Below, piece after piece: positions 47,914-56,649 of a stretch of 64,000 bases of DNA. A program made the position numbers and the translations under genes. The stretch spans positions 310,001 to 374,000 of the forward strand of contig NZ_JACKZY010000001.1 in NCBI RefSeq assembly GCF_020833685.1, read 5' to 3'. The DNA comes from Nitratireductor sp. B36 (GTDB lineage: Bacteria > Pseudomonadota > Alphaproteobacteria > Rhizobiales > Rhizobiaceae). The notes below the pieces were generated by a model. It saw only the letters and a list, made by a program, of their open reading frames with translations. It was not told the DNA's origin and ran no database searches. Each line of letters starts with the position of its first letter. The stretch's first letter is position 1.

Positions 47914-49329
47914 CTAGACTCCAAACCACCAGGTGGCGAGGCCGAGGAAAGCGAGGAAGCCGACCACATCTGTGACTGCGGTGACGAAAACCGCCGATGC
48001 CACCGCCGGGTCGGCGCCAACGCGATCAAGCAGCAGCGGAATGAGGATGCCGCCAAGAGCGGCGACAAACATGTTGATGATCATCGCCGCCGCAATGATG
48101 CCGCCCAGATTGTAATCCTGAAACCAAGCGGCCGCGACCACGCCAATCAGCGTGGCGAAAACGACGCCGTTCAGAATGCCGACACCCATTTCTCGACGGA
48201 TGATGCGGCCGGCATTGTAAATATCGATGTCCCGGGTGGCGAGCGCACGCACCGTGACGGTCATGGTCTGCGACCCTGCGTTGCCCCCCATTCCTGCAAC
48301 AATGGGCATCAGAATGGCGAGCGCGACGACCTTTTCGATCGTGTCATCGAAGAGGCCGATGACGGAAGCGGCAAGGAATGCTGTGATGAGGTTCACCATT
48401 AACCAGGGAACCCGCGAGCGCGCGGCGGTCCAGACACGGTCGGAGAGTTCTTCGTCACCGACGCCGCCAAGGCGCAGAAGATCTTCCTCCGCCTCCTGCT
48501 GGATGACGTCGACCACATCGTCAATGGTGAGCACACCGACCAGGCGCTCATTCTCGTCGACCACGGCGGCCGACAGAAGGTCGTATTTTTCAAAAATCTG
48601 CGCGGCTTCTTCCTGATCCATCGTGGCCGGGATGGCGTGGCGCGTCTCGCGCATCACATCCTCGATCTTCACTCCACGCTTGGTGCGCAGGATCCGATCG
48701 AGATCGACAGCGCCCACCAGCCGAAATGTCGGATCGATGACGAATATCTGCGCGAAGCTTTCGGGAAGGTTTTGCTCCTCCCGCATGTAGTCGATCGTCT
48801 GGCCGACGGTCCAGAAGGGCGGCACAGCGACAAATTCCGTCTGCATGCGCCGGCCGGCGGTTTCATCCGGATAGCCGAGCGAACGACGCAGACGCACACG
48901 CTCGGTGAAGGGCAGCTCGGCGAGGATCTCGTCCTGGTCCTGCTGATCGAGATCTTCCAGAATGTAGACCGCATCATCCGAATCCAGCTGTTCGACGGCA
49001 CGCGCCACCTGTTGATTGGGCAGGTTTTCCAGGATTTCGAGACGGATCGCCTCGTCCACCTCGGTCAGCGCGGTGTAATCGAAATCATCGCCCAGGAGCA
49101 CGACAAGCGCGAGGCGCTGGTCAGGGAGAAGGGCCTCGAGCAGGTCACCGACCTCGGACTGATGGAGCGCGCCGATTTCCTGACGTAGGGTGATGGTGTC
49201 CCGGTCGGCAATCGCTGCGCCGATATGCGCCAGAAACGGTGCCGCCACCACACCATCTGCATCATAGATGCCCATTGCCTCAGCGCCTTCGGCTTCGACG
49301 TCTTTGTTCAGTCCTTCGGATTCGCTCAA
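47914..49329 (-). CDS. mgtE: magnesium transporter MgtE
   Basis: A 471-residue Mg2+ channel. Order: N-terminal superhelical domain (LRQEIGALHQSEVGDLLEAL, about 40-140), two CBS domains (about 150-270: AGRRMQTEFVAVPPFWTV, LLSAAVVDENERLVGVLTID), then five membrane helices with the signature MPIVAGMGGNAGSQTMTV. The pore-lining Asp in AVTDVVGFLAFLG is present. The cytoplasmic domains gate the channel with Mg2+. TTG at 49329 is taken as the start since GGAGG lies five bases upstream. Convergent with the MFS gene. Confidence 0.93.
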   Translation of the reverse strand: MSESEGLNKDVEAEGAEAMGIYDADGVVAAPFLAHIGAAIADRDTITLRQEIGALHQSEVGDLLEALLPDQRLALVVLLGDDFDYTALTEVDEAIRLEILENLPNQQVARAVEQLDSDDAVYILEDLDQQDQDEILAELPFTERVRLRRSLGYPDETAGRRMQTEFVAVPPFWTVGQTIDYMREEQNLPESFAQIFVIDPTFRLVGAVDLDRILRTKRGVKIEDVMRETRHAIPATMDQEEAAQIFEKYDLLSAAVVDENERLVGVLTIDDVVDVIQQEAEEDLLRLGGVGDEELSDRVWTAARSRVPWLMVNLITAFLAASVIGLFDDTIEKVVALAILMPIVAGMGGNAGSQTMTVTVRALATRDIDIYNAGRIIRREMGVGILNGVVFATLIGVVAAAWFQDYNLGGIIAAAMIINMFVAALGGILIPLLLDRVGADPAVASAVFVTAVTDVVGFLAFLGLATWWFGV

Positions 49330-49519
49330 ATGGACCTCCCTGGCTGGGATGTTGGGCTCTGCGAATGGGCGCAGCGTTCTTTCGGCAATACAGACGCGTG
49401 TGCCGCACCGCAACCGGGGCGCCACGCTTTCCGCTCGAGATTTTTGGTTGTGTGCCCAACCTTTCGGCGCGGCAGGAACACAAGCCCCCTAGGAACGTTA
49501 ATGCACTATGGCATTGGCT

Positions 49520-49556
49520 GGTTCCAACCTGAGCAGGTTTTGCCGATCCGAACCAC
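49520..49556 (+). other. two-part hairpin in the tspO leader
   Basis: GGTTC at 49520-49524 can pair with GAACC at 49550-49554, enclosing AACCT-GAGC-AGGTT (49526-49539), a tetraloop hairpin. It ends about 15 bases before the tspO ATG. No known riboswitch class is recognised; possible only as an mRNA structure. Confidence 0.35.
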
Positions 49557-49569
49557 GAAACAGGACAAC

Positions 49570-50025
49570 ATGATGCCTCTTCTTCGCACTCTCCCCTTTT
49601 TCCTAATTCTCGTGGTCGGTGGCGGTCTTGCCATTGGTTACCTGACAGCACCCGGCTCCTGGTATGCAGGGTTGGAAAAACCGGTTTTCAATCCACCCAA
49701 CTGGGTATTCGGCCCAGTGTGGGGAATGCTTTATGTCCTGATTGCTTTGGCCGGCACGCGCGTATGGCTGCGCGAACGCCAGAGCAATGCCATGCGTCTG
49801 TGGTGGTTGCAGCTTGTTCTCAATTTCGCCTGGTCGCCGACCTTCTTTTCGCTCCACATGGTCGGGGCCGCACTCGTGATTCTCGTGCTTCTTGTGGCTG
49901 CGGTTATCGCCTTTATCATCGCGCGCTGGCGCGTGGACCGACTGTCGGCCCTGATGTTCCTGCCCTATGCGGCCTGGGTCCTGTTCGCCGGTTTCTTGAA
50001 CGGAGCCATTCTCATTTTGAACTAG
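49570..50025 (+). CDS. tspO: TspO/MBR family protein
   Basis: A 151-residue TspO (translocator protein) with five membrane helices: FFLILVVGGGLAIGYL (helix 1), the loop SWYAGLEKPVFNPPNWVFGPV, WGMLYVLIALAGTRVWL (helix 2), LWWLQLVLNFAWSPTFF (helix 3), ALVILVLLVAAVIAFIIA (helix 4) and MFLPYAAWVLFAGFLNG (helix 5). The WxPPxWVFGPVW loop and WSPxFF are family signatures. TspO binds porphyrins and is linked to tetrapyrrole and oxidative-stress control. ATG 49570 or 49573. Confidence 0.93.
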   Translation: MMPLLRTLPFFLILVVGGGLAIGYLTAPGSWYAGLEKPVFNPPNWVFGPVWGMLYVLIALAGTRVWLRERQSNAMRLWWLQLVLNFAWSPTFFSLHMVGAALVILVLLVAAVIAFIIARWRVDRLSALMFLPYAAWVLFAGFLNGAILILN

Positions 50026-50066
50026 GAAGCGTTGCTCCCCTGTTTAAACGCTTACGGGAGTCCTAA

Positions 50067-50345
50067 ATGAGAGCCATGAAAATTCGTTTCAATCACATGG
50101 TCGTGGCCGCCATTGGAGCGGTTATGCTGGCGGGCACTTCGGGATATGCGGAGGACAGATCCAAGAGCGAAGCGGAACAGGCGCGGGAAGCGCGCATCGA
50201 CCGTGAACTGGAACGCAGCCGCGACATGCTGGAAGACCGGCATCAGGAATGGATGCGCAGTCAACGGAACATCCCGCGTCTGACGGCGCCCGGCCCGCGG
50301 GATCTCGATGTACCGATCTACACCTCACCACCCCGGCTACAATAA
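50067..50345 (+). CDS. small exported hypothetical protein
   Basis: A 92-residue protein with a signal peptide (about 1-28, KIRFNHMVVAAIGAVMLAG, cleaved near SGYA) and a mature part of about 64 residues, highly charged and helical (DRSKSEAEQAREARIDRELE) with a Pro-rich C terminus. No known family. GGGAG precedes ATG 50067; ATG 50076 is possible. 41 bases after tspO and perhaps in the same transcript. Confidence 0.65.
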   Translation: MRAMKIRFNHMVVAAIGAVMLAGTSGYAEDRSKSEAEQAREARIDRELERSRDMLEDRHQEWMRSQRNIPRLTAPGPRDLDVPIYTSPPRLQ

Positions 50346-50377
50346 ACACTGTTGGCGGCACAGCTCGTCGTGACATG

Positions 50378-50412
50378 AAAAGACCGCACGCCGGACAAGG
50401 CGCGCGGTCCAA
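50378..50412 (-). terminator. terminator after proX (bidirectional hairpin)
   Basis: A stem with one mismatch (50382-50392 against 50399-50409, loop GGACAA). On the minus strand it is followed by TTTTC, serving proX; on the plus strand a short T-run after CCAAA may serve the preceding gene. Confidence 0.7.
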
Positions 50413-50457
50413 ATTTTTCAAGGGCCTCAAACATCAAGCCCCTGACGGCAAGCAGAT

Positions 50458-51468
50458 TTATTCGCCGGCCTTGCGGGCAGCTTCAAGCCAACCGTCAACA
50501 GTATCGCGATTGTCGGAGATCCAGTCGGAAGCCTGCTTTTTGATATCTTCCGGCTTGTCGGCGCCGTCGTTCATGGCCGCGTTCTGGGCAAAAATGTCCT
50601 CGAGCGGGATCGAAGCCGACTTTAGAAGCGTTGCAACAGCCGGATTTTCCTCAAGGAACTCGGAATTGGCGACCGGCACGATGTCGTTCGCCTCAAAGCC
50701 CATGACGCAAGGATCAGCAACACAGCCATCGATCCCGGCTGCAGCGTTATCATCCGTGGCCTCTTCAGGCACCTGAATCCAGACAACATCCTCGCCGATC
50801 TTCAGCTCGTTGACGGTCCAGTTGGGGGTCCAGGTATAGAAGAGAATGGGCTCACCGCTTTCATAAGCCGCCACAGCATCGGCCATGGAGGCAGAGTAGC
50901 TCGCCTTGATCTCGTTGATGTGATCCTTGAGCTCGTATTTTGTGAGATGATCCTCGATCGCCACCTCGCAGCCCCAGCCGGGAGGGCATGCGACCAGATC
51001 AGCCTTGCCATCGCCATCGCGGTCGAAAGCTTCCTTCACCTCATCCCGCTTGAAATCGTCAAGCGACTTGATCTCGAATTTCTCTGCCGATGCCTTGTCG
51101 ACGAGATAGCCCTGAAGCGCACCGCCCGCCGCGACCGCACCGACGATCTCCGCCGTTGCCTCGAAAGCCGGGCGATAGGTGTCGTGGATCGGGAACCAGC
51201 CGTTCACCCAAAGGTCCACATCGCCATACCCGACCGCCTGATAGAAAGGCGGATTGTCGAGCGTGGTCGGGCCTTCGACCGTGTAGCCAAGCTCTTCGAA
51301 CATCTGCTTGTAGATTTCAGCGTGAAACCAGCCCGTGTCCCAGGTGGCCTGTGCCATCTTGATCGTTTTGCCGGCGCCGGGGCCGTCCTGCGCCATCGCC
51401 GGCATGGCCACGGAGCCGAGCAGCGCGAGGGCTGCGATTGCGGGAATGCTTTTCTTAAGACCAGTCAT
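50458..51468 (-). CDS. proX: glycine betaine/proline ABC transporter, substrate-binding protein
   Basis: A 336-residue periplasmic binding protein. Signal peptide LKKSIPAIAALALLGSVAMP (cleaved after about 26, PAMA/QD), then the OpuAC/ProX fold with aromatic residues for quaternary amines: ATWDTGWFHAEIY, NPPFYQAVGYGDVDLWVNGW and FYTWTPNWTVNELKIG. A disulfide-like C-P-P-G-W-G-C and CVADPC are present. ProX delivers betaine to ProW/ProV. It is third in proV-proW-proX, 102 bases after proW. ATG at 51468 after a strong-looking leader. Confidence 0.93.
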   Translation of the reverse strand: MTGLKKSIPAIAALALLGSVAMPAMAQDGPGAGKTIKMAQATWDTGWFHAEIYKQMFEELGYTVEGPTTLDNPPFYQAVGYGDVDLWVNGWFPIHDTYRPAFEATAEIVGAVAAGGALQGYLVDKASAEKFEIKSLDDFKRDEVKEAFDRDGDGKADLVACPPGWGCEVAIEDHLTKYELKDHINEIKASYSASMADAVAAYESGEPILFYTWTPNWTVNELKIGEDVVWIQVPEEATDDNAAAGIDGCVADPCVMGFEANDIVPVANSEFLEENPAVATLLKSASIPLEDIFAQNAAMNDGADKPEDIKKQASDWISDNRDTVDGWLEAARKAGE

Positions 51469-51570
51469 ATCGAGCAGTCTCCATAAATACGTGTTCGACA
51501 ATTGTGGCAGGGCGTAGCCGCTGCCGTGAATGCGGAACGCCAGGTCGCGCTCCGCGAGACGGACGAAGCC

Positions 51571-52503
51571 TTATGCGGCTTTGCCCGCTTTTTCTTCGTC
51601 ACCCGGCTTGCCGAGCGCAAACATCGAGCGCAGCGTCTGCCAGAGCGAAGGCGTGTGCACGGCTTTCTTTTCGCCGAGCGATTGGGTGATGCGGTCAAGG
51701 ATGATCGCCAGAAGCACGATGCCGATGCCACCGGCGGTTGCCGCCCCCACATTGAGGCGACCGAGTCCGGTGTAGACGGTAAGGCCGAGCCCGCCCGCGC
51801 CGATCAGTGCTGCAATGACCACCATCGACAGAGCCAGCATCAGGGTCTGATTGAGACCCGCCATGATGGTGCGCAAGGCCAGTGGAAACTGAACCTCCCA
51901 CAACATCTGCCAGCGTGTGGAGCCGAAGGCTTCCGCAGCTTCGATCAGGTCACCGCGCACATTGCGGATGCCCAGATTGGTGAGGCGGATAATGGGTGGA
52001 AGCGCAAAGATGATCGTGGCGATGATGCCAGGCACCATTCCCACACCGAACAGCATGACAATCGGCACCAGATAAACGAAGGACGGGATCGTCTGCATGA
52101 TGTCCAGAATCGGTCGCACGATGAAGAGAACGCGGTCGCTGCGTGCACTCCAGATGCCGAGCGGAATGCCGATTATAGCGCAGAACAGCACCGAGGTGAT
52201 GATCATCGACAGGGTGGTCATGGTCTCCGACCAGAGCCCGATCATGTCTATGAACGCGAGGGCGATCAGCGTGAAAACAGCAACCCCGCGGCCCGCCGTA
52301 CGCCAGGCAATCAGCGTAAGGCCTGCGGTAAACACCAGCATGGGCAACCAATGGAAGAACGCATCGAGCCAGCCGAGAACGGCCGTGACCGGTGTCTGCA
52401 TGGCGCGGAAGAAGGGACGGAAATTGGGAACCAGAAAGTCGCGAACAAAACTGTTCACCCAGTCGTCGAGCGGGATCTGAACGAGATCGGCAGGGCTGAT
52501 CAT
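51571..52503 (-). CDS. proW: glycine betaine/proline ABC transporter, permease
   Basis: A 310-residue permease with about six to seven helices. The EAA loop, GDLIEAAEAFGSTRWQMLWE, identifies it as the ProW/OpuAB channel subunit. N-terminal [20 protein letters not shown] precedes a periplasmic stretch and TM helices (FTAGLTLIAWRTAGRG, ALSMVVIAALIGAGGLGL). It starts in ATGA overlap with the proV stop. A charged cytoplasmic tail (GKPGDEEKAGKAA) ends the protein. Confidence 0.94.
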   Translation of the reverse strand: MISPADLVQIPLDDWVNSFVRDFLVPNFRPFFRAMQTPVTAVLGWLDAFFHWLPMLVFTAGLTLIAWRTAGRGVAVFTLIALAFIDMIGLWSETMTTLSMIITSVLFCAIIGIPLGIWSARSDRVLFIVRPILDIMQTIPSFVYLVPIVMLFGVGMVPGIIATIIFALPPIIRLTNLGIRNVRGDLIEAAEAFGSTRWQMLWEVQFPLALRTIMAGLNQTLMLALSMVVIAALIGAGGLGLTVYTGLGRLNVGAATAGGIGIVLLAIILDRITQSLGEKKAVHTPSLWQTLRSMFALGKPGDEEKAGKAA

Positions 52504-53750
52504 TGGCGTTCTCCTTTCTGTGCGGAGCTGGCCTCGGTTTCATCCGTTGTCGGCTGTGCCTCTTCGTTCTCCTCTCCTGAAAGCTGGGAGAATACCGCCT
52601 GCGGTTCGATCACCCCGGCAAGACGGCCGCGCTTGTCGGCCACCGCGATCGGATAACCAGCACTTGCAGCACCATAAAGCTCGTTGAGCGGCGTATCGCG
52701 CGAGACCGTGGGGACCTCCGTCACCAGGACCTCCGAAAGGTCCGTGCGGCCCTCCTCGCGGGCGGCCACCGCCAGCTCCTGGTAGGTGACGAGACCGGCA
52801 ATCCGATCCTCCTCCACCACGTAGAGGGCATTGCGATTGTGCTCCTCCATCAGGTCGAGCGCCTTTTCGGCTGCATTCCTTTCGCCGAGCTCAACGGTGA
52901 TCGGGCGCTCGGCGACGTGCGCGGCGTCGAAAACACGGCCCCGGTCAATGTCACCGACAAAGGCGGCGACATAATCATCGGCCGGATTGTCGACGATCTC
53001 CTGCGCGGTGCCGACCTGAACAAAGCGACCATCCTTCATGATGGCGATCTTGTCGCCCAGAAGCAGCGCCTCGTTGAGATCATGGGTGATGAAGATGATG
53101 GTCTTCTTGAGCTTCTTCTGAAGATGAAGGAGCTCTTCCTGCATCTCACGGCGAATGAGCGGATCGAGCGCGCCGAAAGGCTCATCCATCAGGAGAATTT
53201 GCGGATCGGTTGCAAGCCCACGCGCAAGCCCCACGCGCTGTTGCATCCCGCCCGACAGTTCGTCGGGGTAGCTGTCGGCATAGGCCGCAAGACCAACCTG
53301 CTCCAGAGCTGCGAGCGCCTTTGCGCGACGCGAAGCGGCGCCTTCACCCTTGATCTTCAGTCCATAGGCGGCGTTCTCGGCGACGGTCTTGTGCGGAAAG
53401 AGAGCGAAATGCTGGAAAACCATGGTGATCTTCTCACGCCGCACCTTGCGCAGGCGCTCGGCCGAGCAGTTCGCCACATCGTCTTCGTCAATGAGGATTT
53501 TCCCATAGGTCGGCGGAATCAGGCCATTCAAGGTTCTGACCAATGTGGACTTTCCGGAGCCAGAAAGCCCCATGACCACAAAAATCTCGCCTTCATGGAC
53601 ATCAAAACTGACATCCTGAACGCCGACGGTCTGCCCTGTTTCCTCAAAAATCTCGATCTTGGTCTTGTTCTGCTTCAGACCGTCGAGCGCCTGTTCTGGA
53701 TGTTCTCCAAATATCTTGTAAACATTCTCGACCCGTAGCTTGGGTTTCAT
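52500..53750 (-). CDS. proV: glycine betaine/proline ABC transporter, ATP-binding subunit
   Basis: A 416-residue ATPase. Walker [17 protein letters not shown] (about 62-77), signature [18 protein letters not shown], Walker [14 protein letters not shown] and H-loop [15 protein letters not shown] are all present; two CBS domains follow from about residue 270 ([20 protein letters not shown]). The CBS pair senses ionic strength or nucleotides, typical of osmotically gated ProV. A 20-residue C-terminal acidic tail follows. First gene of the operon, with a 340-base upstream region that carries palindromes. Confidence 0.95.
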   Translation of the reverse strand: MKPKLRVENVYKIFGEHPEQALDGLKQNKTKIEIFEETGQTVGVQDVSFDVHEGEIFVVMGLSGSGKSTLVRTLNGLIPPTYGKILIDEDDVANCSAERLRKVRREKITMVFQHFALFPHKTVAENAAYGLKIKGEGAASRRAKALAALEQVGLAAYADSYPDELSGGMQQRVGLARGLATDPQILLMDEPFGALDPLIRREMQEELLHLQKKLKKTIIFITHDLNEALLLGDKIAIMKDGRFVQVGTAQEIVDNPADDYVAAFVGDIDRGRVFDAAHVAERPITVELGERNAAEKALDLMEEHNRNALYVVEEDRIAGLVTYQELAVAAREEGRTDLSEVLVTEVPTVSRDTPLNELYGAASAGYPIAVADKRGRLAGVIEPQAVFSQLSGEENEEAQPTTDETEASSAQKGERQ

Positions 53751-53786
53751 GATTCCTCTTGGCTGATTATTTTATGGAAAATGAAA

Positions 53787-53805
53787 TACAGGTCGAACAC
53801 CTGTA
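53787..53805. promoter_or_regulatory. inverted repeat, candidate operator of proVWX
   Basis: TACAGGT and ACCTGTA are 7-base arms separated by CGAAC, 37 bases before the proV start codon. The size and spacing fit a dimeric repressor site; the regulator is unknown. Confidence 0.45.
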
Positions 53806-53898
53806 AAATATTTCACATACGCTTGCATTCAGCATTCGCCTTGCGAGACTTCATTATGCCTCACACGTCATGTGAAAATACCATACATGGGTCCTGAC

Positions 53899-53912
53899 AT
53901 AACGCGCGTTAT
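53899..53912. promoter_or_regulatory. perfect palindrome ATAACGCGCGTTAT
   Basis: A 14-base self-complementary sequence about 150 bases from the proV start, a candidate binding site for an unknown dimeric regulator. Confidence 0.35.
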
Positions 53913-54090
53913 TTCAAATCGCAACAGTCAGTGAAAATTAATTCAGCAATCAATGCGATTGACCCATCCGCCCCAACGCTTGCTGGGTAGCCCCCGCAAG
54001 AAGCGTTTCTTTCGACGGGATGACCTGCTAGTGGTAATCCTGCGGGAGGGCGTCCATGACGCCATAAAGTGCATTTTGAAGGGACGAAGA

Positions 54091-54339
54091 ATGAACGACC
54101 GCTACGACGCCTATGCTGCTGCAACCATCGTAACGTTCGGAGCCATCGTGATCGGCGGACTTATGGCTGCTGCGCTTTCCTTTGGAGAGCGGGATGCATT
54201 TTTCTTCGCGCTCGGAGCGGGCACCTCGGCATGGGGCGCGGGATACGCCATGTTTCTCGACAAGGCACGCGTGTTTGTCGGCCTGACAGCTTTAGCGGTG
54301 GCCATGTCGATCGCAGCGGCCATTCTGCTGGGCTTTTAG
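54091..54339 (+). CDS. small hypothetical membrane protein
   Basis: An 82-residue protein with three hydrophobic segments (ATIVTFGAIVIGGLMAAALS, FFFALGAGTSAWGAGYAMF, VGLTALAVAMSIAAAILLGF). I recognise no family. ATG at 54091 with AGGGACGAAG upstream. It is divergent from proV and convergent with the AGCS symporter gene; no link of function can be shown. Confidence 0.6.
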   Translation: MNDRYDAYAAATIVTFGAIVIGGLMAAALSFGERDAFFFALGAGTSAWGAGYAMFLDKARVFVGLTALAVAMSIAAAILLGF

Positions 54340-54353
54340 AGCTAGGAAGAATC

Positions 54354-54376
54354 AAAAAGGGCAGGTTTCCCTGCCC
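54354..54376 (-). terminator. rho-independent terminator of the AGCS gene
   Basis: On the minus strand GGGCAGG (54370-54376) and CCTGCCC (54359-54365) form a stem with a GAAA tetraloop, followed by five T. It lies about 38 bases after the symporter stop. Confidence 0.9.
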
Positions 54377-54413
54377 CTCCCTGCCCCTTGTTCAAACACG
54401 CGTTACATGGCGT

Positions 54414-55859
54414 TCAAGCGCCCGCAGCTTCGTCACGCACCCTGCCTGTCCAGGCAGTGCGGTCGATATCCAGATCAGGAAATTTGTCCGGATCGAGCAC
54501 CGGCCGATCGACACCGGCTTTCAGCTGCTCGCGGAAATCTTTCAGTATCCTCAGACATGTGGGCAGAAGCATCATGATGGCGATAAGATTGACCAGCGCC
54601 AGAATGCCCATCATTGGATCAGAGAAGAAGAAGACCGCGGTCGCCCCGGGTGCCACCGCGCCAAGAAAGACAATCCCCATCACAACCAAGCGCAGTGCGT
54701 TGATGGCCAGCGGGTGTTCGCTGATCACTGTCAGCGCGTTCTCGCCCAGATAGTAATTGTAGATGATCGAGCTGAAGGCAAAAAGAAGTAGAATGAAGGT
54801 CAGGAAATACTGGGTCCATTCGCCCAGGTGAGAAACCAGCGACTGCTGAGTGAGAACAACGCCGTCGATGGCTTCGGCGCCCGGCGTATATACATCGCCC
54901 AATAAGATAACGAAGGCGGTGCAGCTGCAGATCACAATCGTGTCGATAAAGACCGAGAATGACTGAGTGATGCCCTGGCTGATGGGATGGCGCACATCGG
55001 CCGTGGCGGCGACGTTGGGTGCAGAACCAAGTCCTGCCTCATTGGAAAAAAGGCCACGCCGCAAGCCCTGTGCAAGCGCTGCCCCCATGCCCCCACCAAC
55101 GGCCTGCTCCAGACCGAATGCGTTCATGACGATGGAATAGAGAACGCCGGGAAGCTCGGTGATGTTCAACAGGATAATGACGACCGCCATCAGCAGATAG
55201 GCAATCGCCATGACGGGAACCACAACATCGGCTGCCTTGGCGATGCGGCGGATGCCGCCAAAGACAATAAAGCCGGCAATCACGGTCAGAAGGAGACCCG
55301 ACCACATGCGGTCAATCCCCAGGCTCTCCTGCGCCGCTCCGGCAACCGTGTTGCCCTGAAATGCGTTGAAGCCAATGGCGAACGCCGCGATGAGGCAGAT
55401 CGCATAGAGCACGGCGAGCCACTTATACTCCTCACCGAGACCATGAATGATGGACCGGGCGGGGCCGCCACGAAACGTTCCGTCCGCTTCGCGGCGTTTG
55501 TAAAGCTGCGCCAGCGAACATTCAACGAGACTGGTCGCCATGCCAACCAGGGCGATAGCCCACATCCAGAACACTGCACCTGGACCACCAAGCGTGATGG
55601 CCACGGCCACGCCGGCGATATTGCCGCCGCCGACCCGTCCCCCAACGGAGACAAGAAGTGCTGCACGCGCGGAGATCGCATTGGGGTCTCCGCTCTGATT
55701 TTTGGAAGAGAGGACGCGGAACATGCGTCTGAAGAACTGAAGTTGAACAAACCCGGTCAACGCGGTGATGAAAATGCCTAAAACGACAAGAATTGGGATG
55801 AGGGACCACCCCCAGGTTAAGTCTCCGATAACGCCAAATAAGCTCTCGATGAATGTCAC
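54414..55859 (-). CDS. AGCS family alanine/glycine:cation symporter
   Basis: A 481-residue sodium- or proton-coupled amino acid carrier of the AGCS (AlsT/DagA) family with about ten helices. Signature blocks are VGGRVGGGNIAGVAVAITLG (about 84-103), GPGAVFWMWAIALVGMATS, RGLFSNEAGLGSAPNVAATA and VHTP-like ISQGITQSFSVFIDTIVIC. The start is GTG at 55859 with GAGGG seven bases upstream; the longer in-frame ATG at 56069 runs through leader DNA. It starts with VTFIESLFGVIGDLTW. Confidence 0.92.
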   Translation of the reverse strand: MTFIESLFGVIGDLTWGWSLIPILVVLGIFITALTGFVQLQFFRRMFRVLSSKNQSGDPNAISARAALLVSVGGRVGGGNIAGVAVAITLGGPGAVFWMWAIALVGMATSLVECSLAQLYKRREADGTFRGGPARSIIHGLGEEYKWLAVLYAICLIAAFAIGFNAFQGNTVAGAAQESLGIDRMWSGLLLTVIAGFIVFGGIRRIAKAADVVVPVMAIAYLLMAVVIILLNITELPGVLYSIVMNAFGLEQAVGGGMGAALAQGLRRGLFSNEAGLGSAPNVAATADVRHPISQGITQSFSVFIDTIVICSCTAFVILLGDVYTPGAEAIDGVVLTQQSLVSHLGEWTQYFLTFILLLFAFSSIIYNYYLGENALTVISEHPLAINALRLVVMGIVFLGAVAPGATAVFFFSDPMMGILALVNLIAIMMLLPTCLRILKDFREQLKAGVDRPVLDPDKFPDLDIDRTAWTGRVRDEAAGA

Positions 55860-56181
55860 TGTCGCACCCTCGCTTTTCGCTAATGCACTTTCCGGCCTCT
55901 CGGCCCATGCGGCAGAATAGCCCACAATCAAAAGCGGCACACCATAAGAAACACACGCCCACAAGGGGACTGGTGCTCGAGAGCCCAAACCATCCACACC
56001 TTCCCAACCCCTTCGGTTGTGCGGCAATCGCGATGGGTTTAACTCTTTCGTAACGCTCGCCGGCGGCAACTGGGACTACCTCGATCAGCGTACTCGTCCA
56101 GAGAGCCGGGTTGTGGTATCCCACCAGCACAATCAATTTGCCTATCAATCTGAACTTAACGACGGTTCCCGGGGGGAAAGC
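55860..56181. other. 322-base gap between the AGCS gene and a small plus-strand gene
   Basis: Contains the divergent promoters of the symporter and of the 81-residue gene. A weak hairpin is visible near 56005-56020 (AACC-CCTTC-GGTT). No glycine riboswitch could be recognised on the minus strand. No gene seen. Confidence 0.5.
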
Positions 56182-56427
56182 ATGTCGCTCGCATTTGAGA
56201 CCTGCGCACCGGTCGACTTTGTCGTCGAGGCGCAGACCTGCCGAGACGCGATAGAGCCGGCACTGAGGCGCATTGTGACAACCGCACGGGAGCGCGGCTG
56301 GAGCCATCAGCAGATCCATCTCGCGCTGTTCGAAATCGCGATCGCATCCATCAAGACCGAAAAGCTCGATATCGCGACGCTTGTTCGCCTGCGCCGCGCT
56401 GCGTGGTGTGCGACGCCAATGGACTGA
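56182..56427 (+). CDS. small hypothetical protein
   Basis: An 81-residue, mostly helical protein: LAFETCAPVDFVVEAQTC, DAIEPALRRIVTTARERGWS and ALFEIAIASIKTEKLDIATL. No known family and no signal peptide. A strong GGGGGAAA lies just before ATG 56182. It is divergent from the AGCS gene, with the EutA-like gene downstream in the same direction. Confidence 0.6.
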   Translation: MSLAFETCAPVDFVVEAQTCRDAIEPALRRIVTTARERGWSHQQIHLALFEIAIASIKTEKLDIATLVRLRRAAWCATPMD

Positions 56428-56649
56428 TCCACTTCCCTTCCAGCCGGTTTTGGGGCGCCCGCCTGCGTGCTCGCCGCCACTGGAGATTTGGGAAGACGCG
56501 ACAATCGGTGTATGCCTGTACCATCACTGCGGATCCGGGGAGCGGTGTTGCCTCAAAAGCGACGCGTCTGCGTCGGTTGCCAGGCAGCACGACAAGCGTG
56601 AATGACGCGATCCTCGAACCTTGATGAGAACGCGGGACAACAGGGCCAC

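Larger units (their letters stand above)
53751..54090. other. 340-base regulatory gap upstream of proV
   Basis: AT-richer than its neighbours. It holds an inverted repeat TACAGGT-N5-ACCTGTA (53787-53805), a perfect 14-base palindrome ATAACGCGCGTTAT (53899-53912), and a pair of TTTCACAT/ATGTGAAA half-sites about 60 bases apart. No gene is seen apart from the promoter for the small plus-strand membrane protein gene. The divergent proVWX promoter is expected here. Confidence 0.6.

Noticed and set aside
55860-56100. A glycine riboswitch ahead of the AGCS symporter
   Set aside because: The minus strand has one CCGAAGGGG-like segment but lacks the paired aptamer layout.
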